Positions 16,605 through 25,323 of a DNA stretch of 43,752 bases are shown in pieces. Under the pieces are notes generated by a model that had not been told where the DNA came from, made no database searches, and was given only the letters and a program-made list of their open reading frames with translations. Both the position numbers and the translations under genes were made by a program. Position 1 is the first letter of the stretch. Every line of letters starts with the position of its first letter. Source of the stretch: Thermotogaceae bacterium (lineage in GTDB: Bacteria; Thermotogota; Thermotogae; Thermotogales; Thermotogaceae); assembly GCA_015489065.1 (NCBI GenBank), contig WGAO01000117.1, positions 1 to 43,752 on the forward strand, written 5' to 3'.

Positions 16605-16613
16605 AGTATAACA
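16605..16613 (-). promoter_or_regulatory. extended -10 promoter of the DegT operon
   Basis: TGTTATACT on the minus strand lies about 22 nt upstream of the TTG start, with a poor -35 (TTCAAG at 17 bp). It is the same 9-mer as in front of the chemoreceptor gene. Confidence 0.55.
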
Positions 16614-16646
16614 TCGAGTTAGCCGAACTTGAATGAAGTGTGTCAA

Positions 16647-16866
16647 ATGGTGAAATTTAGCTTGAGTTATCAAAATAGAAAAGCGTGGGTTGATTCATTA
16701 AAATCGAGAAATGAGCTCAGCTTTGAGAAACTCCTTTATAAAATAATCTGTGATCATATCAAACGTCGCTGGATATCACAAAGGCTTTGCAAAAAAGCTA
16801 CGAAAAAGGGGAGATGTTTCAATAGAGGCAGCTTATACATATCTGATAAAATCTCTTACATCATAA
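16647..16866 (+). pseudogene. small gene apparently broken by a one-base frameshift
   Basis: This fills the 305-nt gap before the GTPase gene. From ATG 16647, codons read sensibly to about 16744 (KAWVDSLKSRNELSFEKLLYK), after which the frame becomes Cys/Trp/Arg-rich and unlike protein. Removing one A in AAATAATC near 16741-16748 switches to a frame reading SVIISNVAGYHKGFAKKLRK... that ends at TAA 16864-16866, just before the GTPase ribosome site. The restored product would be about 72 residues, mostly helical and basic. I do not recognise a family. It could be a sequencing error, a recent frameshift or chance; the start lacks a good ribosome site. Confidence 0.35.
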
Positions 16867-16888
16867 TCAAACAGGGGGTATACAAAAA

Positions 16889-17983
16889 TTGAAATGTGCT
16901 GGATGTGGGGCAGAGCTGCAGTTTGATGATCCATCAAAACCGGGTTACATCCCTTTTGAAGTGTACGAAAAAAGACTCGCAGAAGGGAAAGAGATTCTTT
17001 GTCAAAGGTGCTACAAACTCAAGCATTATGGGAAAGTAACCCCAATGAAAATGAATACGGATTTTAAGAAAGAACTCAAAAATGTTCTGGGATCATTCGA
17101 TCTAATTTTGTATGTTATCGATATAACAGACTTTGAAGGAACATATAGAGAAGATATCGCAGATCTCTTATCCAAAAAGAGAGTTATCTATGCCGTAACA
17201 AAGACAGATCTCCTTCCCAAAGCCGTGTCGAAAGCACAACTCAAGGAATGGCTGAAAAGGAGGATCTCTGCTAAGAACCCAGACGATATCAGAATAGTGA
17301 GTGCTAAAAAGAAATTTGGCATCAACTCCTTGAAAAAGCGCCTTATATCATCCGGGAAAGACAAGGCTCTCGTAATAGGTGTGACGAATGTTGGAAAATC
17401 ATCACTTGTGAACGAACTAGCTGAGAGTGAGGTCTTATCAAGCCCGGTCCCTGGTACAACTCTTGGAATGATCAGAAGGAAGATAAAGAGCTTTAAATTC
17501 TACCTTTACGACACACCGGGAATCATCACAAACGACAGAGCAATTGATCTTCTGAGCATTGATTGCCAGAGAAAAATCGTTCCGAGCCGCGAGATGACAA
17601 GAAAGACTTTCAAACCGCAAAAAAGCAGAGCAATACTTATAGGAGGAATGGCTATGATGAGTGTGGAAAACCCTCAAAACCTGGCTCCTATATTTCAAAT
17701 TTTCACCTATCAAAATGTCAAGCTCCATGAGACAAAACCTGAAAAAGCCGAAGGATTTTTTAAAGAGAGAGCCGGCGATTTCTTAATTCCTCCATGCTAC
17801 AAAGAAGAACTAAAAGATGTTGATTGGGAAGAGAGATATTTTGAGATCCCGGAGAAAGAAGAACTAGTTATAGCAGGCCTTGGCTGGATAAATGTAAAAA
17901 GAGGACCACTCAGAGTAAAAATAAAATTTCCAAAAGGCATAAAGATCGTTAAAAGAAACAGGCTTATAATCCCAAGAAGGTGA
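16889..17983 (+). CDS. yqeH: YqeH-like circularly permuted ribosome-assembly GTPase
   Basis: YqeH-type GTPases help assemble the 30S subunit. The 364-residue protein has an N-terminal zinc knuckle (Cys3, Cys6, Cys38, Cys41). Its GTPase motifs come in permuted order: the G4 TKTD first, then G5-like VSAKK, then G1 GVTNVGKSS, G2 region PGTTLG and G3 DTPG. The C-terminal third is the helical/beta RNA-interaction region. The start is TTG 16889 with AGGGGG about 11 nt upstream, weaker than usual here. It overlaps the following ATPase gene region by coupled spacing (3 nt). Confidence 0.92.
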   Translation: MKCAGCGAELQFDDPSKPGYIPFEVYEKRLAEGKEILCQRCYKLKHYGKVTPMKMNTDFKKELKNVLGSFDLILYVIDITDFEGTYREDIADLLSKKRVIYAVTKTDLLPKAVSKAQLKEWLKRRISAKNPDDIRIVSAKKKFGINSLKKRLISSGKDKALVIGVTNVGKSSLVNELAESEVLSSPVPGTTLGMIRRKIKSFKFYLYDTPGIITNDRAIDLLSIDCQRKIVPSREMTRKTFKPQKSRAILIGGMAMMSVENPQNLAPIFQIFTYQNVKLHETKPEKAEGFFKERAGDFLIPPCYKEELKDVDWEERYFEIPEKEELVIAGLGWINVKRGPLRVKIKFPKGIKIVKRNRLIIPRR

Positions 17984-17985
17984 AA

Positions 17986-18627
17986 ATGTTGGAAATATTT
18001 CTAAAGGATGTTGAGCATATCTACTCGCCTAAAACTCATTATGAAAAGAGAATAAAGCTTGACGGGGAGCTCAGGGTGAAGAGCGGGAAGGTCACCTTGA
18101 TCACTGGAAAGAACGGATCCGGAAAGACAACCATATTGCAAATAGCCGCTGTTTTGCTCAAGCCAACATCTGGAACCATCACGATAAATGGTGAAAATCC
18201 ATGGAAAAATCCAAGGGATTATAGAAGAAAGATAGGATTTTCATTTCAGTTCCCAGAGGATCAATTTTTTGAGACGAGGGTCTTTGACGAGGTTGTGTTC
18301 GCTCCCAAAAATTACAACCTTGATGATCTCGAAGAAAGATACAAAAGATCTTTGGAAACGGTTGGTCTCGATCCAGATGAGTACAAAGATAAAGTGCCAT
18401 TTCTTCTTTCCGGTGGAGAGAAGAGAAAGGTCGCGATAGCATCTATAATATCTCACGATCCGGAGATATTGATACTGGACGAACCACTTGTTGGCCTTGA
18501 TATTCCATCAAGAAAGGAAATACTGAACATCCTATCTAAATGGAAAGAGCAAGGAAAAGGAATGTTGATATCAACTCATAAGATAAACATTTTCTCGGAT
18601 ATATCAGACGAAATCATCTATATCTGA
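17986..18627 (+). CDS. ECF/cobalt-type ABC transporter ATP-binding protein
   Basis: A 213-residue ATPase with Walker A GKNGSGKT, the Q-loop segment FSFQFPEDQFFETRVFDEV (the FPEDQFF form is typical of EcfA/CbiO subunits), signature LSGGEKRKVAIAS, Walker B ILILDEP and the switch histidine in STHK. EcfA pairs power vitamin or metal uptake with an EcfT and an S component, none of which is nearby. The C-terminus is short, ending soon after the H-loop. The start is ATG 17986 after AGAAGGTGA; GTG 17980 overlaps the GTPase stop and is possible. Its 3' end overlaps the convergent kinase gene by 24 nt. Confidence 0.88.
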   Translation: MLEIFLKDVEHIYSPKTHYEKRIKLDGELRVKSGKVTLITGKNGSGKTTILQIAAVLLKPTSGTITINGENPWKNPRDYRRKIGFSFQFPEDQFFETRVFDEVVFAPKNYNLDDLEERYKRSLETVGLDPDEYKDKVPFLLSGGEKRKVAIASIISHDPEILILDEPLVGLDIPSRKEILNILSKWKEQGKGMLISTHKINIFSDISDEIIYI

Positions 18628-19929
18628 CAATGAGAAAGCTATGCTAGATATCGTATCTCCAAGTCCTACTGTAAGCTTGGGCTTTGAAACAATCTTCGTT
18701 GGGAGAATATAAAGATCACTAGAGGAGAGTTTCGAGGCTTTCAAACCGGTTTCGCTCAAAGGATGTCTGAGGGCTTCTTTTATATCATCACAACTTGGAG
18801 AAGATCCAATCTCTGCTCTTCTAGCCGCAGCAAGAGCTGCCACAGCAAGTCCAAATTTTTCTTTCTCGGCATTCTTCTCTAAAAGCATGTAATAGCCAAG
18901 CGTGTGAAAGTGGATTCTACCTATTCCGGCCTTTTCTGAGACCTTCCTCAATGTGGTTGATACGGCATTCGGATCACCCTCTAATACGCCTTCGTCGCTT
19001 TCTCCCAGATCCTCGGCTATCCAGCTCAGCTCGACTTCGTTAATTCCAAGGCTGTCGGCTCTTGGAAAAAGAATGTCTATCAAAGCTTTTCTAACTCTCT
19101 TTCTTCTTATAGAAGCCATTTCTATGTGGACTTTAGCACCTCTCTTTTTTATCTCATCGACAAAAGAAGCTATATCTTCCATCCTGCTCTCAACAGTTTC
19201 ACCATCTGGGTAAACATCTCTCATTATGTGAAATCCAGCAAGCATGAATTTTGGATATTCCGAAATTCTCTCAAGATAAACTCTTTTGAAATGATCTGCT
19301 ATTACAAGCTTTGAATTTACTGGATTCCAAGATGCTATGAACCTGTTATCTCTAGGACAAACGATCTCTTTTCCACTCAAAGATATCTTTTGACCTTTTT
19401 TCACCTCGAATATCCAGTGGATCGCTCCCAATTTTTCTTCTTTCCAGCCGTCCTTCGGATGAACTATTCTCCCATCCTGGCTGACGGTCTTTATGCTCTC
19501 GATATTTGGAAAAAGCTCTGCTAGCTCTCTAACAAGCGGATAAGCGTAAACTAGTATTTTCTTAAATCCAAAAGAAGCCAGCGCTACCGCCATATTCGCG
19601 CTTGTTCCGCCAAGCTTAAGAGTGCCCTTGCCAAAGTTCTCCTCTATCCAATTTTTTATATCTTTCTTGTCTATCATCATTTGGAGGGCTTTTCCAGTTG
19701 TAAAAGTGAACAGATACCCTTTCAAGAAATCCTCCACACTGGATATTGACTCCGGAAGATTGGAAAAATCAAAAACTTCATACTTCAAAAGAAGCCTTTG
19801 GAGTTTTTCCACATCCGTTGTGAGGATTCCATCGGCAACCGAATGAAATCCAAGAGCTACTCCGCTTGCTTTTTCAACGAACTCACAGGCTTTTTCAGAA
19901 AATTCAAGAAAGAGTTGCTCATAATTCAC
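18604..19929 (-). CDS. ADP-dependent glucokinase/phosphofructokinase-family kinase
   Basis: This 441-residue protein belongs to the ADP-dependent sugar kinase family (ribokinase fold), known mostly from Euryarchaeota and as eukaryotic ADPGK, which phosphorylate glucose or fructose 6-phosphate using ADP and releasing AMP. Conserved elements are GGTSANMA at 107-114 (substrate side), AGFHIM at 231-236, HIEMAS at 268-273, NEVE at 297-300 (metal-binding NXXE) and GLGD at 422-425, with the catalytic base Asp425. All key residues look intact. The start is GTG, overlapping the upstream stop as GTGA, five bases after GGAGGTG. It ends an operon with transketolase, regulator and aldolase fusion. The true sugar substrate is unknown. 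Confidence 0.85.
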   Translation of the reverse strand: MNYEQLFLEFSEKACEFVEKASGVALGFHSVADGILTTDVEKLQRLLLKYEVFDFSNLPESISSVEDFLKGYLFTFTTGKALQMMIDKKDIKNWIEENFGKGTLKLGGTSANMAVALASFGFKKILVYAYPLVRELAELFPNIESIKTVSQDGRIVHPKDGWKEEKLGAIHWIFEVKKGQKISLSGKEIVCPRDNRFIASWNPVNSKLVIADHFKRVYLERISEYPKFMLAGFHIMRDVYPDGETVESRMEDIASFVDEIKKRGAKVHIEMASIRRKRVRKALIDILFPRADSLGINEVELSWIAEDLGESDEGVLEGDPNAVSTTLRKVSEKAGIGRIHFHTLGYYMLLEKNAEKEKFGLAVAALAAARRAEIGSSPSCDDIKEALRHPLSETGLKASKLSSSDLYILPTKIVSKPKLTVGLGDTISSIAFSLSDIDDFV

Positions 19930-22094
19930 TTTAGCACCTCCAGGAAAGCCTCCTTGACAAGATCCATCTCCTTCAACCTTTCCTCAAGCATAACTTCGAG
20001 GGCTTCCGCAGCAGAGAGTGAGTTATGAACAACTTCGTATATCGCGCGTGCTATAGCCCTAGGATCGTCCCTTCCCGGGAATAAGACATTTCTCCCGACA
20101 AGTGATCCTCTAACATTGGGAGCAGAGGCAAGAGCCTTTGAGACATTCTCTATTGCGTAAGTAGGATCTCCCGGAGATTCTCCGCCAAGTATGAGTATCG
20201 GGAGGGTCGTAGATCTCGCCACTCTGTTGAATCCTTCAAGATATGGAACTTTTATCCAAAGCCGTGCACTCGATCCTCCAAGAGCTGAAGCTATATTTAT
20301 AACCTTTGCAAGCTCCTCTGGCTTCATCATGACTTTATAAGGCTCGTTCTCAGATTCTCTATATACCGGAAGGGGTTCTATAAATATTGGAAGATTATAT
20401 CTATTCGCCTTTCTTATCTCCTCAGCTGCATAGCTCATCGTTTGTATTGAATATCTCGAATATCTCCCTGTCTCAAGTCTGAAGAGAATTTTTCCAGCAT
20501 CTAAGTTGTAGTCCACAAGGTCCTCAACCCTGTAAGATGTCATTCTGTCCTCCATCTCAAAGACCGTGCCGTATATACCAGATCTGTTCATACTGCCGAC
20601 CAAGATCTTGTCTTCCAGGAACGGTTTCATACCGGCTTCTTTGAATATGCGATCTATGAGCACCAAATCTTCTATGATGTCCGGAGTTGCCATCACCCCA
20701 TCGATGTAAGGACTTGTCGCAACTCTTAAAACTCTTCCAAGATATTCCAATCTATCCGCCATACCTACTGGATTGTCCGGAGACGCTAAAACTCCCCTAG
20801 CTGGATGATCCGCGGCTAAGAGCACCAGAAATCCATCTTCTGTGATCTTTCTCTTTCTTTTTCTGCTCTTTAGCTCCTGAACTATCAAGTCTGGATTTTT
20901 CACTCTCATATCAGTTAACCTGAAAAACGCCCATTCCGGAAAAAAGAGCCTTGTTGCATACCTGACAGCTGAAGGTCCATGTATGACATCCTGCCAAGTT
21001 CTTGCATCATCGTAGAATGATTTTGCATGTTGGAGAGTCGGTATACTCCCTTCTCTTCCTCTTGGTCTTATTTCAAATCCAATAGGTCCCTTGTATCCCA
21101 TCTCATGGAGTGCTTTTACGAAATTCGCGACATCTCGGAGTCTTATCGCGCCGTTGGGATATGCAAAGGTTGGATGAGTATCACCATAGAGCGGATCGTT
21201 CGGATCCAAAACACAGTTTCCTATGTGAACATGATAGAGATATGGCATTATGTACTTTAGAACTTCCGGTGCTTCTGGCTCCTCGACCTCCTCAACACGC
21301 GTCACGGTGTATTTTCTCTCGTTCACCTGAACCTGATTTTCTTGTCCATCTTGGCCCTCTGTACCTGGAAGCTCTATCTCAACTAGTTCATATCTGTACT
21401 TTATATTTCTTAAAAGGTACATGTGAGAAAGATCGTAGAGAAGCCCGAACTCCTTTATCGAATATTCGTCGTGAACTCTCCTGGCTACATCTATCGCATC
21501 CTTTGTCGGCCCGATGAGCTGATTGTGAAAAGCTCCGTGATCCGATCTTATTCTGTCGAACATCTCTAGTATTAGAAGAATCGGCTCTGTACCATATCTC
21601 TCTGACATCTCCCTTGAGAATCTTGCAAGCTCCACTATCGATCTTATAAGGGCAAGTTTTGCAGGTTCTCTCAAATCTTCTCCAGGATCTTTACCACTCT
21701 GAAATATGAAAGAAACTGCTCCAAATTGATAAGCCTGATCTATGTATTCTTTGAGTCTCTCAACACTATTTTTGCGCTCTATCTCATCAACGGAGGAAAT
21801 ATCTTCCGGAGCAAATCCCTCTTCGTTGTATATCTGAACCGGTTGGACTCCAAAGTAGACCCTCAGCCTTGAACTTCTCAAGAAATCCATCGCTTTCTTT
21901 CTCAACAGAGGATCTTTTATCCTCGTTATCTCAATCCCTTTGAAATACGGGTCGGAATCTATCGCCTTTAACCCTTCCATTAAGTACCTTTCATCTGGTT
22001 CACCTCGAAGCATTGCATCTGTGTTCTGCCTCCCCGGAAAAGCCATCGGAAAAACCACAGTTACGGGATTATCTTTAAGCACCATAGCGGGCAT
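19926..22094 (-). CDS. fusion of sugar isomerase/epimerase TIM barrel and DhnA/Cgl0159-type class I aldolase
   Basis: The roughly 722-residue protein joins two barrels (numbering from GTG 22103, three residues longer). Residues 1-385 look like a xylose-isomerase-like epimerase/isomerase with the metal set Glu180 (LILEMF), Asp224 (LLYDLSH), His293 (YHVHIGN) and Glu344 (IGFEIRP). A Gln/Glu-rich insert at 245-280 interrupts it. Residues 420-690 resemble DhnA/Cgl0159-type class I aldolases: LLAADHPARG at 428-437, FIEPLP, candidate Schiff-base Lys618 in LWIKVPY, and a phosphate site in ILILGGES and SLVGRN. A single polypeptide could thus isomerise and then cleave one sugar. Start ATG 22094 has GGGGTGAT at good spacing. 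It lies between the DeoR regulator and the ADP kinase. Confidence 0.8.
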   Translation of the reverse strand: MPAMVLKDNPVTVVFPMAFPGRQNTDAMLRGEPDERYLMEGLKAIDSDPYFKGIEITRIKDPLLRKKAMDFLRSSRLRVYFGVQPVQIYNEEGFAPEDISSVDEIERKNSVERLKEYIDQAYQFGAVSFIFQSGKDPGEDLREPAKLALIRSIVELARFSREMSERYGTEPILLILEMFDRIRSDHGAFHNQLIGPTKDAIDVARRVHDEYSIKEFGLLYDLSHMYLLRNIKYRYELVEIELPGTEGQDGQENQVQVNERKYTVTRVEEVEEPEAPEVLKYIMPYLYHVHIGNCVLDPNDPLYGDTHPTFAYPNGAIRLRDVANFVKALHEMGYKGPIGFEIRPRGREGSIPTLQHAKSFYDDARTWQDVIHGPSAVRYATRLFFPEWAFFRLTDMRVKNPDLIVQELKSRKRKRKITEDGFLVLLAADHPARGVLASPDNPVGMADRLEYLGRVLRVATSPYIDGVMATPDIIEDLVLIDRIFKEAGMKPFLEDKILVGSMNRSGIYGTVFEMEDRMTSYRVEDLVDYNLDAGKILFRLETGRYSRYSIQTMSYAAEEIRKANRYNLPIFIEPLPVYRESENEPYKVMMKPEELAKVINIASALGGSSARLWIKVPYLEGFNRVARSTTLPILILGGESPGDPTYAIENVSKALASAPNVRGSLVGRNVLFPGRDDPRAIARAIYEVVHNSLSAAEALEVMLEERLKEMDLVKEAFLEVLK

Positions 22095-22107
22095 TTTCAT
22101 CACCCCT

Positions 22108-22875
22108 TTAAACTCTTATTATTTTTACCTTGTGTTTTTCTAAAATTTTCAGAATGTTTTCGGGAATTTCAGAATCGGTTATCAAGAAATCAACCTCCTC
22201 TGGCTTTGCAAAGACTGCAAAAGCTCCCCTCTGAAATTTGCTAGAGTCCGCTACGACAAACACCTTACCTGCGGCCTTCACCATCGCTCTTTTAACATCC
22301 GCTTCGACAAGGCTCGGAGTCATGAACCCCTTGTCTGGAGAGAATCCAAGGGCTCCCAAGAAAGCCTTGTCTACTTTTATCTCCTGAAGGTACCTGATAG
22401 TCCAGGGACCAACGAGTGATAAACTGTGCTCTCTGATGCTTCCACCTAGAACTATTATCTCAACACCCGGAACGTTAAGGAGTTCTTCAGCTATGAATAT
22501 GTTGTTGGTGACCACAGTAATGCGCAAATTGTCCCTTTTCTTTATCTCTTCAGCTATATAGTATGTTGTGCTGCTGCTGTCGAGTATTATTGTATCCTCA
22601 TCTTCTATGAATTCGACGGCTTTCTCAGCGATCTTTTTCTTTTCACCTCTCCTCAAATTAAGCTTCCTGAAAAATCCCCATTCGACTTTCGAATGATCCG
22701 GAAGGATAGCACCACCATGGGTTCTTACGAGGGCACCTATTGATTCAAGATACTCAAGATCTTTTCTTATAGTCACGGCACTTACATTGAACATTTTTGA
22801 TAGATCGGAAACTTTCAATTTGCTGCTTTTTCTGAGAAGCTCCAGGATCTTCTTTCTTCTCTCCTCAACGAACAA
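22108..22875 (-). CDS. DeoR-family sugar-phosphate-responsive transcriptional regulator
   Basis: The 255-residue protein has the DeoR N-terminal winged helix (RRKKILELLRKSSKLKVSDLSKMFNVSAVTIRKDLEYLE, then VRTHGGAI) and the C-terminal phosphosugar sensor with ILDSSSTTYYIAEE and VVADSSKF, related to ribose-5-phosphate isomerase. Such proteins usually repress their own sugar operon until a sugar phosphate binds. The start is TTG 22875, seven bases after GGAGGTGA. It sits between the transketolase and aldolase genes and is the obvious candidate to bind the palindromes in the divergent region at 25156-25387. Confidence 0.93.
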   Translation of the reverse strand: MFVEERRKKILELLRKSSKLKVSDLSKMFNVSAVTIRKDLEYLESIGALVRTHGGAILPDHSKVEWGFFRKLNLRRGEKKKIAEKAVEFIEDEDTIILDSSSTTYYIAEEIKKRDNLRITVVTNNIFIAEELLNVPGVEIIVLGGSIREHSLSLVGPWTIRYLQEIKVDKAFLGALGFSPDKGFMTPSLVEADVKRAMVKAAGKVFVVADSSKFQRGAFAVFAKPEEVDFLITDSEIPENILKILEKHKVKIIRV

Positions 22876-22893
22876 AATCAGTTCACCTCCAAC

Positions 22894-25155
22894 TCATATA
22901 CAGAGTTTCTCTCTGCGTTTTTTCTTGTCTTCGACAAATCTCTTTATGCCTTTCAGAAGGTTCTCAACATCTAAATGAGCTTCTTCTATGACCTCCTCAA
23001 CCGTTCCTCCTGTTCTCCAGCGGTTGTCCCAATCTGATGTCATGGCGTATTCTCTGGAAATATCGTTTGCTATCCAACTCTCTGTAGCAACTAGTGATTC
23101 CGTTGAGATTATCGTCGAGTCCATCCAGTCCTTCCAAGGAAGGATCTTTTCCTTGTAACTTTCTGGCTGAAGGTCAAAAAGCTCCCTGCTTATCGCTGCA
23201 ACTATTTTAAGGTTGTATTTCTCATCAAGCTCAGGGAGAATCTTAAGGAGATTTACCGTTGCCATTGTTCCTCGAACTATTATCGTACCGTCTTTTTCTC
23301 CCTCTTTAAAATCTCTTATAAGATAAGCTCCCTTTGCGGCTTCAAAGTAAGATGGTATTCCCAAATTTTCTCTATCAGGCACCTCTATAGGAGGTCTTGT
23401 TAAATGGAGAATGACTATTGGAAAAGCTCTTTTGAAAGCCTCTGCAAGAACAACCGGAACTTCATTTGCCTCCCATGGATGTAGATTCACAACATGCCCC
23501 TTTGGAAACAGTCTAGTGACAGCTGGAGCGAATATACCAAAGTGTGTCCTTGAATCGTCCGCTGTTTCAGGTCCAGAATGCCCGGCTATCCACAAGACTT
23601 TCCCTAACTTCATCGGACAATCCTGCGCCATTTGTGAGAAGATTCTAAAAGGTCCGTATTTTAAATATGAGAAAGATCCGTAGGTGCTCGACGCCATGTA
23701 ATATCCTTTGAATTCATCGTAAGGATTCTCAGAAAAATTGACCGATGCTACTCCCGCGGAAATCCCTGCGTTCGCCATTTCCGTTATCCCTTGGGGCAAA
23801 AGAACACCATCAGGATTCTCATTTCTATCGTACCAACCAAAGCCTTCAAAATCGGCAAATCCTTTAGCAAATCCAGATATGTTTGTAGAGTCCGAGAGAT
23901 CTGCAGAAGCTGCTAAAAAGAGCGGATTGCCGTATTTTTTCCTCGATATGTAGTTTATGTAAGAACCCCATTTTTTCAGGGCGTTTCTATTTGCTGCCTT
24001 CTCACCGGGCTTAAAGAATACCTCATCTGGGTATTTTTTTGGATCCCATAGATCCGGATCGTTTTCTGGTACGGTGAAAGCCTTCACAGGAATATCTTCT
24101 GGAACTCTAGAAGCTATTTCAAGCATCTTATCCGTGAAGAAATCGATGAGATCGTCATCATTCAAAAGAACCGAAAGCGCTATATTTATGTTCTTCCAAG
24201 TCTGATCCCTGAATTCATCATAATCCTCAGGAGCAGGCTTCATGAAACCCTCAAATTCAACATCATATTTTTTCATAAACTCCTCTTTCGTTTTCCAATA
24301 GAGCTCGCTGTTCGGTTTGTGAGGAGACCCGTGGGATTTGTTGTCGTATTTCAGGTATCCTCTTCCCTTCCTCACTTTGAACCATCCCACGTTAGGTAGA
24401 TTCTTCACTCTCTCTCCAGAAAGCTCCTTTATAACCCTCAGAACTTCTCTCCAGTTTTCACCTTCCGGTGTTCCTACAGCTCTCCATCCGTGGTGAGAGA
24501 ACCAATCCTGAGGAGTTCCGTAAACCGTCGAGCTCAGTGGCGGATCGTCTATACCATAGTTATTCCAATCTATCATCCAGAAGAGGTTGTCAAGACCGAG
24601 GGCATAAGCACTGTTCATTGATTCGTGAGTTACACCAGTCGTGAGGGCTTTATCACCCTCTATTACCCAAACTTTTACTATATCAGCTCCTGCTCTTTTC
24701 AGAGCTAGAGCTTGTCCCACCGATGCCGGTAGTCCGTGACCAGATGGTCCTGTGTTGAATTTCAAAAACAGAGTTTTCCCGGAGAACTCGGCATGTCCTG
24801 GAAGTCCCCCTCTTCTTCTGAAAACGAGCAGATCTTCTGGCTGAACTATCTTGTCTTTCGGTATTAGATAAGATATGCTTCCGGTTTTTTCATATTTTCG
24901 GTTGAAAACAGCACTTGTAACAGCAAGGACAGCATAAATCAAGGGAACTGTGTGACCAGCTGATAGAATGAATCTATCAGCGAACGGCTTTTCCGGATTT
25001 CTAATATCGTAAACCATTTCTTCAGAGAGCATCAAACCCCAAATCATGTAAACCTTCGATCTCGATCCTCCAGGATGACCGCTCTGCCTAAAATTAAGCA
25101 TAATATCGATGAGTTGATCTGTAACATCCTTTAGCTTTTCTAAATATTTCTCCAT
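22894..25155 (-). CDS. transketolase-like thiamine diphosphate enzyme, long atypical form
   Basis: Transketolases move a two-carbon ketol unit between sugar phosphates. The 753-residue protein keeps the catalytic histidines His27 (SGHPGG), His68 (SAGHT) and His121 (PGHAEF), the GPSGHG loop at 137-142 and the Asn pair near 198-199. The usual GDG of the thiamine site reads GDK (167-169). The pyrimidine domain has LPQGITEMANAG, with the glutamate that activates thiamine but without the following histidine of the standard GxREH motif. It is some 100 residues longer than common transketolases. Start ATG 25155 follows AAGGGGGT. It leads the leftward operon, so it may be specialised for the pathway there rather than housekeeping. 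Confidence 0.85.
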   Translation of the reverse strand: MEKYLEKLKDVTDQLIDIMLNFRQSGHPGGSRSKVYMIWGLMLSEEMVYDIRNPEKPFADRFILSAGHTVPLIYAVLAVTSAVFNRKYEKTGSISYLIPKDKIVQPEDLLVFRRRGGLPGHAEFSGKTLFLKFNTGPSGHGLPASVGQALALKRAGADIVKVWVIEGDKALTTGVTHESMNSAYALGLDNLFWMIDWNNYGIDDPPLSSTVYGTPQDWFSHHGWRAVGTPEGENWREVLRVIKELSGERVKNLPNVGWFKVRKGRGYLKYDNKSHGSPHKPNSELYWKTKEEFMKKYDVEFEGFMKPAPEDYDEFRDQTWKNINIALSVLLNDDDLIDFFTDKMLEIASRVPEDIPVKAFTVPENDPDLWDPKKYPDEVFFKPGEKAANRNALKKWGSYINYISRKKYGNPLFLAASADLSDSTNISGFAKGFADFEGFGWYDRNENPDGVLLPQGITEMANAGISAGVASVNFSENPYDEFKGYYMASSTYGSFSYLKYGPFRIFSQMAQDCPMKLGKVLWIAGHSGPETADDSRTHFGIFAPAVTRLFPKGHVVNLHPWEANEVPVVLAEAFKRAFPIVILHLTRPPIEVPDRENLGIPSYFEAAKGAYLIRDFKEGEKDGTIIVRGTMATVNLLKILPELDEKYNLKIVAAISRELFDLQPESYKEKILPWKDWMDSTIISTESLVATESWIANDISREYAMTSDWDNRWRTGGTVEEVIEEAHLDVENLLKGIKRFVEDKKKRREKLCI

Positions 25156-25174
25156 GTCATTACCCCCTTACTTT

Positions 25175-25199
25175 TCCTTTTGAAAAGGAGAGTATATCA
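25175..25199 (-). promoter_or_regulatory. transketolase-operon promoter with operator-like palindromes
   Basis: An extended -10 TGATATACT reads on the minus strand at 25199-25191. It is covered by AGAGTATATCAT (25189-25200), a half-match to the palindrome at the opposite promoter. Just downstream in the leader, TCCTTTTGAAAAGGA (25175-25189) is a perfect odd-centred palindrome of 15 bp. Both are candidates for regulator binding. Confidence 0.5.
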
Positions 25200-25218
25200 T
25201 ATTTCGTATTATTTCATA

Positions 25219-25316
25219 TTGTTCCGAATAACAACAAATATCAAAATAAAGCGAAAATGAAAGGTAATAAGATTATACGGTCAATAATCCGTGAAAAACG
25301 CCTACAATCAACTGTA
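25219..25316. promoter_or_regulatory. central part of divergent control region with two further dyads
   Basis: Between the two promoters lie TTGTT-N6-AACAA (25219-25234) and TACA-N6-TGTA (25303-25316), and a short ACGG/CCGT dyad (25277-25292). The rest is AT-rich without an ORF. These are possible sites for a second regulator or activator. The sequence alone does not say which are used. Confidence 0.35.
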
Positions 25317-25323
25317 ATCGATT

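Noticed and set aside
16629-16892. An 87-codon open frame before the YqeH gene as an intact protein
   Set aside because: Its second half is rich in Cys, Trp, Ile and Lys and overlaps the YqeH start; another frame reads better there, so I treat it as a frameshifted gene at most.
22894-25155. Phosphoketolase instead of transketolase
   Set aside because: The length is similar to phosphoketolases, but the GHPGG, SAGHT and PGHAEF motifs follow the transketolase pattern and the phosphoketolase N-terminal signatures are absent.
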